11,553 bases of DNA from Actinomycetota bacterium. Its GTDB lineage: Bacteria > Actinomycetota > Actinomycetes > Nanopelagicales > Nanopelagicaceae. Shown piece by piece: positions 1 to 6,804 of the stretch. The first letter of the stretch is position 1, and the number at the start of each line of letters is the position of its first letter. Under the pieces are notes generated by a model that had not been told where the DNA came from, ran no database searches, and worked only from the letters and a program-made list of their open reading frames with translations. The DNA is taken from positions 1 through 11,553 of the forward strand of contig JAPLBI010000183.1 of assembly GCA_026392815.1 (NCBI GenBank), given 5' to 3'. The position numbers and the translations under genes are program-made.

Positions 1-228
1 CTTTGAATCCATGGCAACTTCTACAGTTGCTGCGGAATCCAATTTATTTATATGGCTTAAACCGGCGAGAAGTCCACTGTACTCAGCAACGTTATTCGTT
101 GCAATTCCGATTACATCAAAGAGTTCGGCAACGATTTTGCCGTTTTCAGTTACGACTGCGCCGTAACCAGCAGGGCCAGGATTTCCACGTGAACCGCCAT
201 CAGCGGTTAACTTAAAATTGCGCGCCAT
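1..228 (-). CDS. rnhA: Ribonuclease HI, N-terminal part (runs off the window)
   Basis: Cleaves the RNA strand of RNA-DNA hybrids in the cytoplasm. The first 76 codons are visible, starting at the ATG at 228-226 and still open at base 1. The N-terminus carries the RNase H signature DGGSRGNPGPAGYG. The expected acidic metal ligands are D10, E49 (in NNVAEYSGLLAGL) and D74 (in VAMDSK). In many actinobacteria this domain is fused to a C-terminal acid phosphatase-like domain, as in M. tuberculosis Rv2228c; the missing part prevents a decision here. The ATG follows the TAA of the upstream zinc-ribbon gene with no intervening base and no clear Shine-Dalgarno, so translation is probably coupled to that gene. 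Family assignment is firm; full length and any fusion are unknown. Confidence 0.88.
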   Translation of the reverse strand, partial: MARNFKLTADGGSRGNPGPAGYGAVVTENGKIVAELFDVIGIATNNVAEYSGLLAGLSHINKLDSAATVEVAMDSK

Positions 229-957
229 TTATAGACCACGCACCAAAATGCACCGACATTCTTCACAGCGCACTAGTTCATCTTCAGGCAATCCGGCAAT
301 GCGTTGTAGTTCGATGGTGTTTAAAGTTAAGTGACAACCTTTGCATTGGTTTCCAACCAAGGCTGCCGCTCCTGTTCCGTTATTGCTAGTGCGAATTTTC
401 TCGTACAGCGCCATTAGCTCAGGGCTAACACTTGCTGCAGTCTTCACACGATCATCAGCCGCTGCTTTAAGGTCAGCAAAGATAATTGTTAGCGCGTTTT
501 CTTTGGAAATTTCTAGGTTCGCAATCTCTGCTGCATGAGCGCTTTCTTCGGCGCCAAGTTCTGCGATGCGCTCCTTAATCCCATCAACGCGCATCATGAT
601 CTCAAGCTCTACTTCTTCAAGTTCAGCACGGCGTGCAGCGAGGGAAACAAGTTCATGTTGCAGTTGTTCTAGCTCCTTGGCAGCCCCTGTGCCAGAAGCA
701 AGGCGGGCTTCATCACGATTGATTCGTGAGACAACTTGTTCAACATCAGTCTCGGCCCGATTTAACTCACGCTTTACATCGTTGAGTTCTGTCTCGGCCG
801 CGATACGAAGATCGCGCGCATTGTCCTGCTTGATTGCGAGTGTATTAATCGCCGGTATTTCTGGCAGTCCCGCAGCTTTGGCATTTAAGGAAGTTGTAGT
901 GAAATCGAAGTTCTGAATGTCAAGAATGGAGCGCTGATCACTTGGGGTCGCCTTCAT
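229..957 (-). CDS. Coiled-coil protein with C-terminal C4 zinc ribbon (COG1579 type)
   Basis: A 242-residue protein. Most of it (about residues 20-185) is a charged, heptad-like stretch rich in E, R, A and L that should form a long coiled coil. The C-terminus is a zinc ribbon with C205-K-G-C208 and C231-E-E-C234, plus C236 two residues later. The family (zf-RING_7/COG1579) has no firmly established biochemical role; nucleic-acid or protein binding is usually assumed. In actinobacteria it often lies just upstream of RNase H, as here. I chose the ATG at 957-955 because GGAGG sits five bases upstream. The longer reading frame to 1029 starts inside the tRNA-Val gene and is rejected. Product type is confident; function is not known. 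Confidence 0.85.
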   Translation of the reverse strand: MKATPSDQRSILDIQNFDFTTTSLNAKAAGLPEIPAINTLAIKQDNARDLRIAAETELNDVKRELNRAETDVEQVVSRINRDEARLASGTGAAKELEQLQHELVSLAARRAELEEVELEIMMRVDGIKERIAELGAEESAHAAEIANLEISKENALTIIFADLKAAADDRVKTAASVSPELMALYEKIRTSNNGTGAAALVGNQCKGCHLTLNTIELQRIAGLPEDELVRCEECRCILVRGL

Positions 958-962
958 AAGTG

Positions 963-967
963 CCTCC
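963..967 (-). promoter_or_regulatory. Ribosome binding site of the zinc-ribbon gene
   Basis: The minus strand reads GGAGG five bases before the ATG at 957. It is the strongest Shine-Dalgarno in this part of the window. It decides the start in favour of residue 25 of the longest possible frame, and so removes the apparent overlap with tRNA-Val. Confidence 0.8.
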
Positions 968-999
968 AAAGAGATTTTCAAGCATATGGAATTTTCTTG

Positions 1000-1071
1000 T
1001 GGGCGCTGAGGGTTTCGAACCCCCGACATTCTCGGTGTAAACGAGACGCTCTACCACTGAGCTAAGCACCC
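1000..1071 (-). tRNA. tRNA-Val, anticodon TAC
   Basis: A complete 72-nt cloverleaf folds by eye on the minus strand. The acceptor is GGGTGCT (1071-1065) with AGCGCCC (1007-1001), including one T-G pair. The D stem GCTC/GAGC encloses AGTGGTA. The anticodon stem TCTCG/CGAGA encloses loop TTTACAC, with anticodon TAC at 1039-1037. The variable region is 5 nt. The T stem GGGGG/CCCTC encloses TTCGAAA. The discriminator is A at 1000; the next bases are CAA, so CCA is not encoded and must be added. The gene lies 28 bp downstream of the peroxiredoxin stop and 42 bp upstream of the zinc-ribbon ATG, all on the same strand. It may therefore be processed from a longer transcript. Confidence 0.95.
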
Positions 1072-1099
1072 GATTGCTGCGAGGCAAATACTACCTCAA

Positions 1100-1573
1100 C
1101 TACAGAGCAGCGATTGCGGCCTTGTAATCCCCGTTATTACGCGCATCTCCGAGGCCATTTACGACCGACCAGCGAACAACGCCTGCTTTATCGATGACAA
1201 ATGTGCCGCGCATTGCGCAACCGAGATCTTCATTGAAAATCCCAAATGCCTTTGCTGCAGCGCCATGTGGCCAGAAATCCGCAAGTACTGGGAACTTGTA
1301 ACCCTCTTGTTCTGCAAATACCTTTTGAGTAAATGGAGAATCGCAAGAGATCGCGATTACTTGCACATCATCATTTTGGAATGCGGCTAAGTCATCACGA
1401 ATTGCACATAGTTCGCCAGTGCAGGTTCCGGTAAATGCAAAGGGAATAAAGAGAACGACTACGTTCTTATTTCCCTTAAAAGATGAAAGTGAAACTTTGG
1501 CGCCGTGCTGATCTTTTAATTCAAAGTCAGGTGCAACCGATCCAACAGAAATTCCAGTAAGTGTTTGGCTCAT
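1100..1573 (-). CDS. ahpE: AhpE-like peroxiredoxin
   Basis: A 157-residue thiol peroxidase predicted to reduce hydrogen peroxide, organic peroxides or peroxynitrite in the cytoplasm. The active-site loop PFAFTGTCTGELC gives the family pattern P44-x3-T48-x2-C51, with C51 the peroxidatic cysteine. R122 in CAMRGTF should be the conserved active-site arginine. Length matches AhpE (about 153 residues in M. tuberculosis). A second cysteine, C56, lies at the C-x4-C spacing used as resolving cysteine in PrxQ/BCP enzymes, and C77 and C119 are extra; it may be a 2-Cys rather than a 1-Cys enzyme. It starts 10 bp after the DUF3052 stop, with only a weak GGCGG-like ribosome site, so it probably shares that promoter. 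A BCP/PrxQ label is the main alternative. Confidence 0.9.
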   Translation of the reverse strand: MSQTLTGISVGSVAPDFELKDQHGAKVSLSSFKGNKNVVVLFIPFAFTGTCTGELCAIRDDLAAFQNDDVQVIAISCDSPFTQKVFAEQEGYKFPVLADFWPHGAAAKAFGIFNEDLGCAMRGTFVIDKAGVVRWSVVNGLGDARNNGDYKAAIAAL

Positions 1574-1583
1574 GCCGCCAAAC

Positions 1584-1976
1584 TTATCGCTTGCCAGCCT
1601 TACGCGCCACTAGACGTGTTGCCGTCCAATCATTTGCTACGACAAGGGTTGATGTTTGGCTCATCCCCGCAATTGGTGCCGCATCCTGAATGTCACTTGG
1701 TTCAACATGTCCATCGCGACCAACTTTTGGAGTTAATACCCAGATCGGTCCGGCCTCACTTAAATATGTGAGTCCATCCATTAATTCGTCGACGAGGTCG
1801 CCATCACCATCGCGCCACCAGAGAAGTACTGCATCAACGACTTCAGTAGCTGAGCCTTCGAGAAATGTTGTTCCGACTGTGGCAGCGATCTCTTTGCGAA
1901 GTGCGTCATCGCAATCAGAGTCATAGCCAACTTCAAGGACGATCTCTCCTTGAGCAAATCCCATCCCCTTTGCCAC
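1584..1976 (-). CDS. DUF3052 family protein
   Basis: A 130-residue protein of an actinobacterial family with no known function. Recognisable segments are GEIVLEVGYDSDCDDALR near the N-terminus, a central acidic LLWWRDGDGDLVDELMDGL, and WVLTPKVGRDGHVEPSDI. The C-terminus is basic. There is no signal peptide or membrane segment, so it should be cytoplasmic. The start is GTG at 1976-1974, with GGTGG nine bases upstream. The alternative ATG at 1964-1962 would remove four residues. No ATG, GTG or TTG is found in the frame from 1979 back to about 2080, although it stays open. It is the first gene of the minus-strand run, divergent from aceE and 10 bp before ahpE. Similar divergence is recalled for M. 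tuberculosis Rv2239c/Rv2241. Confidence 0.87.
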   Translation of the reverse strand: MAKGMGFAQGEIVLEVGYDSDCDDALRKEIAATVGTTFLEGSATEVVDAVLLWWRDGDGDLVDELMDGLTYLSEAGPIWVLTPKVGRDGHVEPSDIQDAAPIAGMSQTSTLVVANDWTATRLVARKAGKR

Positions 1977-1982
1977 GGGATA

Positions 1983-2011
1983 AGTCCACCGAATTGCGAG
2001 CGCTTTGACAA
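1983..2011 (-). promoter_or_regulatory. Candidate promoter for DUF3052-ahpE (weak)
   Basis: The minus strand has TTGTCA (2011-2006), a 17-base spacer and TGGACT (1988-1983), ending six bases before the GTG at 1976. The -35 is good but the -10 matches poorly. The spacing would suit a leaderless message. The same bases include the GGTGG that could serve as ribosome site, so the two readings conflict. This is a suggestion only. Confidence 0.2.
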
Positions 2012-2039
2012 GGGTTTCGGGTAGCCCATTTATCGGCGC

Positions 2040-2056
2040 CTTTCTGAGACAGAAAG
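2040..2056. promoter_or_regulatory. Palindrome CTTTCTG-AGA-CAGAAAG, candidate operator
   Basis: A perfect inverted repeat: seven bases (2040-2046), a three-base spacer AGA, then the exact reverse complement (2050-2056). It lies in the only sizeable intergenic gap of the window, between the divergent DUF3052 and aceE starts. It is not followed by a T run on either strand, so a terminator is unlikely. Its centre is about 54 bases upstream of the aceE ATG and about 72 upstream of the DUF3052 GTG. That suits a dimeric regulator acting just upstream of an aceE promoter. It does not match the GlxR (TGTGA-N6-TCACA) site I know. Confidence 0.45.
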
Positions 2057-2066
2057 TGGTCGGATT

Positions 2067-2095
2067 TTGCTCTACTACCGCGTAAGCGCGAGAAT
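2067..2095 (+). promoter_or_regulatory. Candidate promoter for aceE, possibly leaderless
   Basis: TTGCTC (2067-2072), a 17-base spacer and GAGAAT (2090-2095) end six bases before the aceE ATG. The -10 matches TATAAT at four of six positions and the -35 matches TTGACA at three. No Shine-Dalgarno precedes the ATG, so transcription would start at or next to it. Leaderless messages are common in actinobacteria. The spacer contains a second small inverted repeat, CGCG-TAAG-CGCG (2079-2090). Confidence 0.35.
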
Positions 2096-2101
2096 AAGCC
2101 C

Positions 2102-4822
2102 ATGAGCGAGAACTTCGGCGTCCCAGACCAGATCATCGACCAGCTAGTAGATATCGATCCAAGTGAGACCGCCGAATGGCAAGCCTCCTTCGATGCCGCA
2201 CTCAATGGCGCAGGTCCCGTACGCGCTCGTTACTTAATCTTGAAGTTACTACAGCGCGCACATGAAAAAAATATTGGCGTCGCCGCTCTTCGCAATACCG
2301 ATTACATCAACACTATTACCCCTGAAAACGAACCAGCATTTCCTGGCGACGAAGCGATCGAACGTCGCATCCGCGCATACATCCGCTGGAACGCTGCCAT
2401 GTTGGTGCACCGCGCACAGCGCCCCGGCATCGGAGTCGGCGGACACATCTCTACTTACGCATCATCTGCCGCACTTTACGAAGTTGGTTTTAACCACTTC
2501 TTCCGCGGACAAGATCACCCAGGCGGCGGAGATCAGATCTTCTTCCAGGGACATGCCTCTCCCGGAATGTATGCACGCGCATTTATGGAAGGTCGCTTAA
2601 GCGAACACCAATTAGATGGTTTCCGTCAGGAACTTTCACATAAGGGTGGCGGACTCTCTTCTTATCCGCACCCACGTTTGATGCCTGAGTTCTGGCAGTT
2701 CCCAACCGTGTCTATGGGTATTGGTCCGATCAACGCAATTTACCAAGCGCGCTTTAACCGTTACCTACATAACCGCGGAATTAAAGATACGAGCCAGCAA
2801 AATGTCTGGGCATTCCTTGGCGATGGTGAAGTCGATGAAGTCGATACCTTGGGCGCGATTGGACTCGCATCACGCGAAAATCTAGATAACTTAACTTTCG
2901 TTGTTAACTGTAACTTGCAGCGCCTTGATGGACCTGTGCGCGGTAACGGCAAGATTATTCAAGAGCTCGAATCCATCTTCGGTGGCGCTGGCTGGAATGT
3001 AATCAAGGTTGTATGGGGCCGCGAGTGGGATCCACTGCTTGCCCAAGATCGTGAAGGCGCACTTGTAAATATTATGAACACCACTCTCGATGGTGACTAC
3101 CAAACATTTAAGGGCGAGAGCGGCGCTTATGTTCGCGAGAAGTTCTTTGGTCGCGATCCACGTACTGCTGCAATGGTTGCCAACTGGTCAGATGATCAGA
3201 TCTGGAACCTAAAGCGCGGTGGACATGATTACCGCAAACTTTATGCCGCTTACGCAGCGGCATCACAACCAAATGGTCGCCCAACAGTTATCTTGGCGAA
3301 GACTGTTAAGGGTTGGACGCTTGGTTCGCACTTTGAAGCGCGCAACTCAACGCACCAGATGAAGAAGATGTCACTTGAAGATATCGTCGAATTCCGCGAT
3401 CGTTTGGGTATTCCAATTGCAGATGAGAAGTTGGATAAGTACACACCTCCTTATTACAAGCCAGCTGCTGATTCTGCTGAGGCTAAGTACCTGGAAGAAC
3501 GTCGCGCCGCACTTGGTGGATCAATTCCACGTCGTCGCAGCGTTTCTCGCCCGTTGGCACAGCCTGCCGATGAAGCATACGAATCTGTAAAGCGCGGTTC
3601 TGGTCAGCAAGAAGTTGCAACCACAATGGCATTTGTTCGTATGTTGAAAGATCTCGTTAAGGATCCCGGACTTGGTGCGCGTTTAGTGCCGATTATTCCT
3701 GATGAAGCTCGTACCTTCGGTATGGATTCACTGTTCCCAACGTTAAAGATTTACTCACCACATGGTCAGCAATACACCGCGGTCGACCGCGAGCTAATGC
3801 TTTCCTACAAGGAATCAACCGCTGGTGTAATCCTTCACGAAGGTATTAACGAAGCTGGCTCCGTTGCTTCATTTACTGCAGTTGGATCTTCTTATTCAAC
3901 GCACGATGAACCAATGATTCCGATCTACATCTTCTACTCAATGTTCGGATTCCAGCGCACCGGCGATGCCTTCTGGGCTGCTGCCGATCAATTGGTTCGC
4001 GGATTCGTAGTCGGTGCAACAGCAGGTCGCACAACTCTTAACGGTGAAGGTCTGCAACACGAAGATGGTCACTCACCACTTCTAGTTTCAACTAACCCAG
4101 CAGTTGTCGCATACGACCCAGCATTTGCTTACGAACTAGGCCACATCGTTAAAGATGGTCTACGCCGTATGTATGGTGAAAACAGCGAGAACGTTTACTA
4201 CTACCTAACTGTTTATAACGAGCCATATGTTCAGCCAGCAGAACCTGAAAATCTTGATACCGAAGGTTTGCTCAAGGGAATTTATCTATTCCAGCAGGGT
4301 CCAAAGCAGCGTAAGAAAGTTGCGCAGATCTTGGCATCTGGCGTTGGCATGAACTGGGCGCTCAAGGCGGCAAAGCTTCTTGAATCTGATTGGGGCGTAT
4401 CCGCTTCAGTTTGGTCAGTTACCTCATGGAACGAACTTCGCCGCGATGGTTTAGCGGTAGATCGCCACAACTTCTTAAATCCATCTGATCAACGCACCGC
4501 ATACGTTGCCAAGAAACTTGCCAACGCAGAAGGACCGGTCATCGCAGTTAGCGATTACATGCGCGCAGTACAAGATCAGATAGCACCATGGGTTAGCCAA
4601 GACTTTGTTTCACTTGGCACAGATGGTTTTGGTCTCTCTGATACTCGCGGTGCGCTTCGTCGCCACTTCAAGGTCGATGCCGAATCAATCGTTATTGCAA
4701 CACTTGCTGCCCTTGCTAAGAGCGGTGATGTAAAGGCTGGCGTTGTACAGGATGCGATCAATAAGTATCAGATCAACGACATTAGCGCTGCAGATCCGGG
4801 AAATACCGAAGGCTCTGGCTGA
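2102..4822 (+). CDS. aceE: Pyruvate dehydrogenase E1 component, homodimeric type
   Basis: A 906-residue thiamine diphosphate enzyme that decarboxylates pyruvate and acetylates the lipoyl groups of the E2 subunit, feeding acetyl-CoA formation in the cytoplasm. The ThDP/Mg motif runs from G240-D-G-E-V-D-E246 to N269-C-N271. By comparison with E. coli AceE, H418 in STHQMKK corresponds to H407, and E584 in EGINEAG should be the cofactor-activating glutamate. Length fits actinobacterial AceE (about 900 residues). The ATG at 2102 is the only start available after the in-frame stop at 2045-2047. The TGA overlaps the ribosome site of glgE, so it heads an aceE-glgE-glgB operon. E2 and E3 genes are absent here, as is usual for the stand-alone aceE of actinobacteria. 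It looks intact. Confidence 0.97.
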   Translation: MSENFGVPDQIIDQLVDIDPSETAEWQASFDAALNGAGPVRARYLILKLLQRAHEKNIGVAALRNTDYINTITPENEPAFPGDEAIERRIRAYIRWNAAMLVHRAQRPGIGVGGHISTYASSAALYEVGFNHFFRGQDHPGGGDQIFFQGHASPGMYARAFMEGRLSEHQLDGFRQELSHKGGGLSSYPHPRLMPEFWQFPTVSMGIGPINAIYQARFNRYLHNRGIKDTSQQNVWAFLGDGEVDEVDTLGAIGLASRENLDNLTFVVNCNLQRLDGPVRGNGKIIQELESIFGGAGWNVIKVVWGREWDPLLAQDREGALVNIMNTTLDGDYQTFKGESGAYVREKFFGRDPRTAAMVANWSDDQIWNLKRGGHDYRKLYAAYAAASQPNGRPTVILAKTVKGWTLGSHFEARNSTHQMKKMSLEDIVEFRDRLGIPIADEKLDKYTPPYYKPAADSAEAKYLEERRAALGGSIPRRRSVSRPLAQPADEAYESVKRGSGQQEVATTMAFVRMLKDLVKDPGLGARLVPIIPDEARTFGMDSLFPTLKIYSPHGQQYTAVDRELMLSYKESTAGVILHEGINEAGSVASFTAVGSSYSTHDEPMIPIYIFYSMFGFQRTGDAFWAAADQLVRGFVVGATAGRTTLNGEGLQHEDGHSPLLVSTNPAVVAYDPAFAYELGHIVKDGLRRMYGENSENVYYYLTVYNEPYVQPAEPENLDTEGLLKGIYLFQQGPKQRKKVAQILASGVGMNWALKAAKLLESDWGVSASVWSVTSWNELRRDGLAVDRHNFLNPSDQRTAYVAKKLANAEGPVIAVSDYMRAVQDQIAPWVSQDFVSLGTDGFGLSDTRGALRRHFKVDAESIVIATLAALAKSGDVKAGVVQDAINKYQINDISAADPGNTEGSG

Positions 4823-4825
4823 GGT
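4821..4825 (+). promoter_or_regulatory. Ribosome binding site deciding the TTG start of glgE
   Basis: GAGGT begins within the aceE TGA stop (4820-4822) and lies five bases before the TTG at 4831. Its position supports the unusual TTG start and suggests that ribosomes ending aceE pass directly to glgE. Confidence 0.7.
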
Positions 4826-4830
4826 AACTC

Positions 4831-6795
4831 TTGATAACTCGCATCCCCATTACAGATATCTCTCCTGCGGTTAATTTCGGAGGCGAGTTAGTTCCTGTAA
4901 AGGCGGTTGCGGGTGAAGTAATTGCAGTCACTTCAACGATCTTTCGTGAAGGCCATGATGCACTTGGTGCGCATGCTCTGTTATTTGATGACAAAGGTAA
5001 AGAAATTGCCCGCACTCCGATGCGCGAAATCTGGCGCGGTGGCGATCGCTTTGAAGGAACCATCACGATTCCAACACGTGGCGAGTTCAATTACGCAATC
5101 GAAGCCTTTGATGATCCCTTTGCAACTTGGGAACACGACTCCGAAATCAAAATTGCAGCTGATATCGATGCCGAACTCTGCTGCACTATCGGCAAAGCAA
5201 TCTTCGAAGAGAAGTTAAGCGAAGATCCATCTGTAAAGAAGTTGCTCTCTCCCGCAATCAAAGCGCTAACTGATACTTCACTTGCGCCAGCCAATCGTTT
5301 CTCGCAGGCAACAACCACTGAAATTCGCACTTACTTTGCAGCTAACCCACTGCGCCGTTTAGTAAGTCGTTCTGAACTTATTCCAGTGCGTGCAGACCGC
5401 GATCGCGCACTTGTCGGTGCTTGGTATGAATTCTTTCCTCGGAGCGAAGGCGCGATTGTTGATGCGCATGGGCGAATCACAAGCGGCAATTTCGCAACTG
5501 CGGCAAAACGAATTCCAGCAGTAGCTGCGATGGGTTTTGATGTTCTCTATCTGCCGCCGATTCATCCAATCGGTACCGCACATCGCAAGGGGCGCAATAA
5601 CACTTTAACTCCAAGCGATACTGACCCAGGTGTTCCATGGGCGATTGGAAATGTGGAGGGCGGCCACGATGCGATTAATCCAGCGCTTGGCACGATGGCT
5701 GATTTTGAAACCTTTGTATCGATAGCCAAGAAGAACAATGTGGAAATTGCTTTAGATCTTGCGCTGCAAGCATCTCCAGATCATCCTTGGGTTAAATCAA
5801 ACCCTGAATGGTTTACAACGCGCCCTAACGGCACGATCGCATATGCCGAGAATCCCCCAAAGAAATATCAAGATATCTATCCAATTAACTTTGATAATGA
5901 TTACTCAGGGATTCTTGCTGAAGTACTTCGCATTATCCGTTTATGGGTTTCTAAAGGTGTAACTATCTTCCGCGTTGATAACCCACACACTAAGCCGGTT
6001 CATTTCTGGCAAGAAGTAATGTCAGTTATCCATAAGGAAAGCTCTGATGTTGTATTTCTCGCTGAAGCATTTACCAAGCCAGCGATGATGCATGCCCTTG
6101 GTAAAGCAGGTTTCCATCAGTCTTATACCTATTTCACATGGCGCACCAGCAAATCCGAACTTATGGAATACGGCCGCGAAGTTTCGCAAGAGACCAGCGC
6201 ATTCTTTAGACCAAACTTCTGGGTAAATACTCCAGATATCTTGCCTTTCCACTTGCAATCTGGAAACCCTGCAATGTTTGCACTTCGCGCAGTGCTGGCA
6301 GCAACGTTAACTCCATCTTGGGGAATGTATGCCGGCTATGAACTATATGAACACCGCCGCTTTAAAGAAGGTGGCGAAGAGTATTTAGATTCAGAGAAGT
6401 ACGAGATAAAGGTGCGCGACTGGGATGGCGCAACCAAAAAAGGCATAACCCTTGCACCCTTTATTACTCAGTTAAACCAGATCCGTCGCGCGCACCCGGC
6501 TTTGCTGCAACTTCGCAATCTCCGTTTTCATCACACCGATTCTGATTCGGTCATCGCTTATTCCAAACGCACCGGCGATGATTTGATTTTGGTGGTCGTA
6601 AACCTTGATCCAACTTATGCTCAAGAGACCACAGTTCATTGGGATATGAAGGCTCTTGGAATTGCGGCACATTCATTTGAGGTTAAAGACTTACTAGATA
6701 ACCAGAGCTTCACATGGAGCCCAGATACCTTTATTCGCCTTGATCCAGCAAGACCAACTGGCAAAGTTGCACACATTTGCCAGGTAAGGCTCTAA
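4831..6795 (+). CDS. glgE: Alpha-1,4-glucan:maltose-1-phosphate maltosyltransferase
   Basis: A 654-residue GH13_3 enzyme that transfers maltosyl units from alpha-maltose 1-phosphate to the non-reducing end of alpha-1,4-glucan. The N-terminus (RIPITDISPAVNFGGE) is typical of GlgE. Catalytic residues align exactly in spacing with Streptomyces coelicolor GlgE (D394, E423, D480): nucleophile D383 in FRVDNPHTKP, acid/base E412 in LAEAFTKP, and D469 in VNTPDILP. It is about 20 residues shorter than that enzyme. Start is TTG, supported by GAGGT five bases upstream; it begins 8 bp after aceE. glgB follows after 9 bp and branches the product. The maltose-1-phosphate source (TreS plus Mak, or GlgM) is not in this window. 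A plain alpha-amylase is excluded by the GlgE-specific NPHTKP sequence. Confidence 0.95.
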   Translation: MITRIPITDISPAVNFGGELVPVKAVAGEVIAVTSTIFREGHDALGAHALLFDDKGKEIARTPMREIWRGGDRFEGTITIPTRGEFNYAIEAFDDPFATWEHDSEIKIAADIDAELCCTIGKAIFEEKLSEDPSVKKLLSPAIKALTDTSLAPANRFSQATTTEIRTYFAANPLRRLVSRSELIPVRADRDRALVGAWYEFFPRSEGAIVDAHGRITSGNFATAAKRIPAVAAMGFDVLYLPPIHPIGTAHRKGRNNTLTPSDTDPGVPWAIGNVEGGHDAINPALGTMADFETFVSIAKKNNVEIALDLALQASPDHPWVKSNPEWFTTRPNGTIAYAENPPKKYQDIYPINFDNDYSGILAEVLRIIRLWVSKGVTIFRVDNPHTKPVHFWQEVMSVIHKESSDVVFLAEAFTKPAMMHALGKAGFHQSYTYFTWRTSKSELMEYGREVSQETSAFFRPNFWVNTPDILPFHLQSGNPAMFALRAVLAATLTPSWGMYAGYELYEHRRFKEGGEEYLDSEKYEIKVRDWDGATKKGITLAPFITQLNQIRRAHPALLQLRNLRFHHTDSDSVIAYSKRTGDDLILVVVNLDPTYAQETTVHWDMKALGIAAHSFEVKDLLDNQSFTWSPDTFIRLDPARPTGKVAHICQVRL

Positions 6796-6804
6796 CCTCA
6801 GATC

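Noticed and set aside
566..916. 116-codon plus-strand frame rich in Ser and Arg
   Set aside because: It is antisense to the coiled-coil region; the composition is a mirror of its Glu/Ala-rich codons, with no known domain.
958..1029. Longer N-terminus of the zinc-ribbon gene (start at 1029)
   Set aside because: It would overlap 30 bases of a well-folded tRNA-Val and has no ribosome site, while 957 has GGAGG five bases upstream.
1073..1114. Inverted repeat ATTGCTGC / GCAGCGAT between tRNA-Val and ahpE, with inner GAGG/CCTC
   Set aside because: The loop is long, one outer pair is an A-C mismatch in the transcribed strand, and there is no T tract, so a terminator or processing signal is not supported.
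1781..2029. 82-codon minus-strand frame crossing the DUF3052 start and the divergent region
   Set aside because: It overlaps DUF3052 in another frame, and its sequence resembles no known domain.
2262..2600. 112-codon frame inside aceE (+1 frame)
   Set aside because: aceE is intact and conserved over this stretch; the alternative reading shows no domain.
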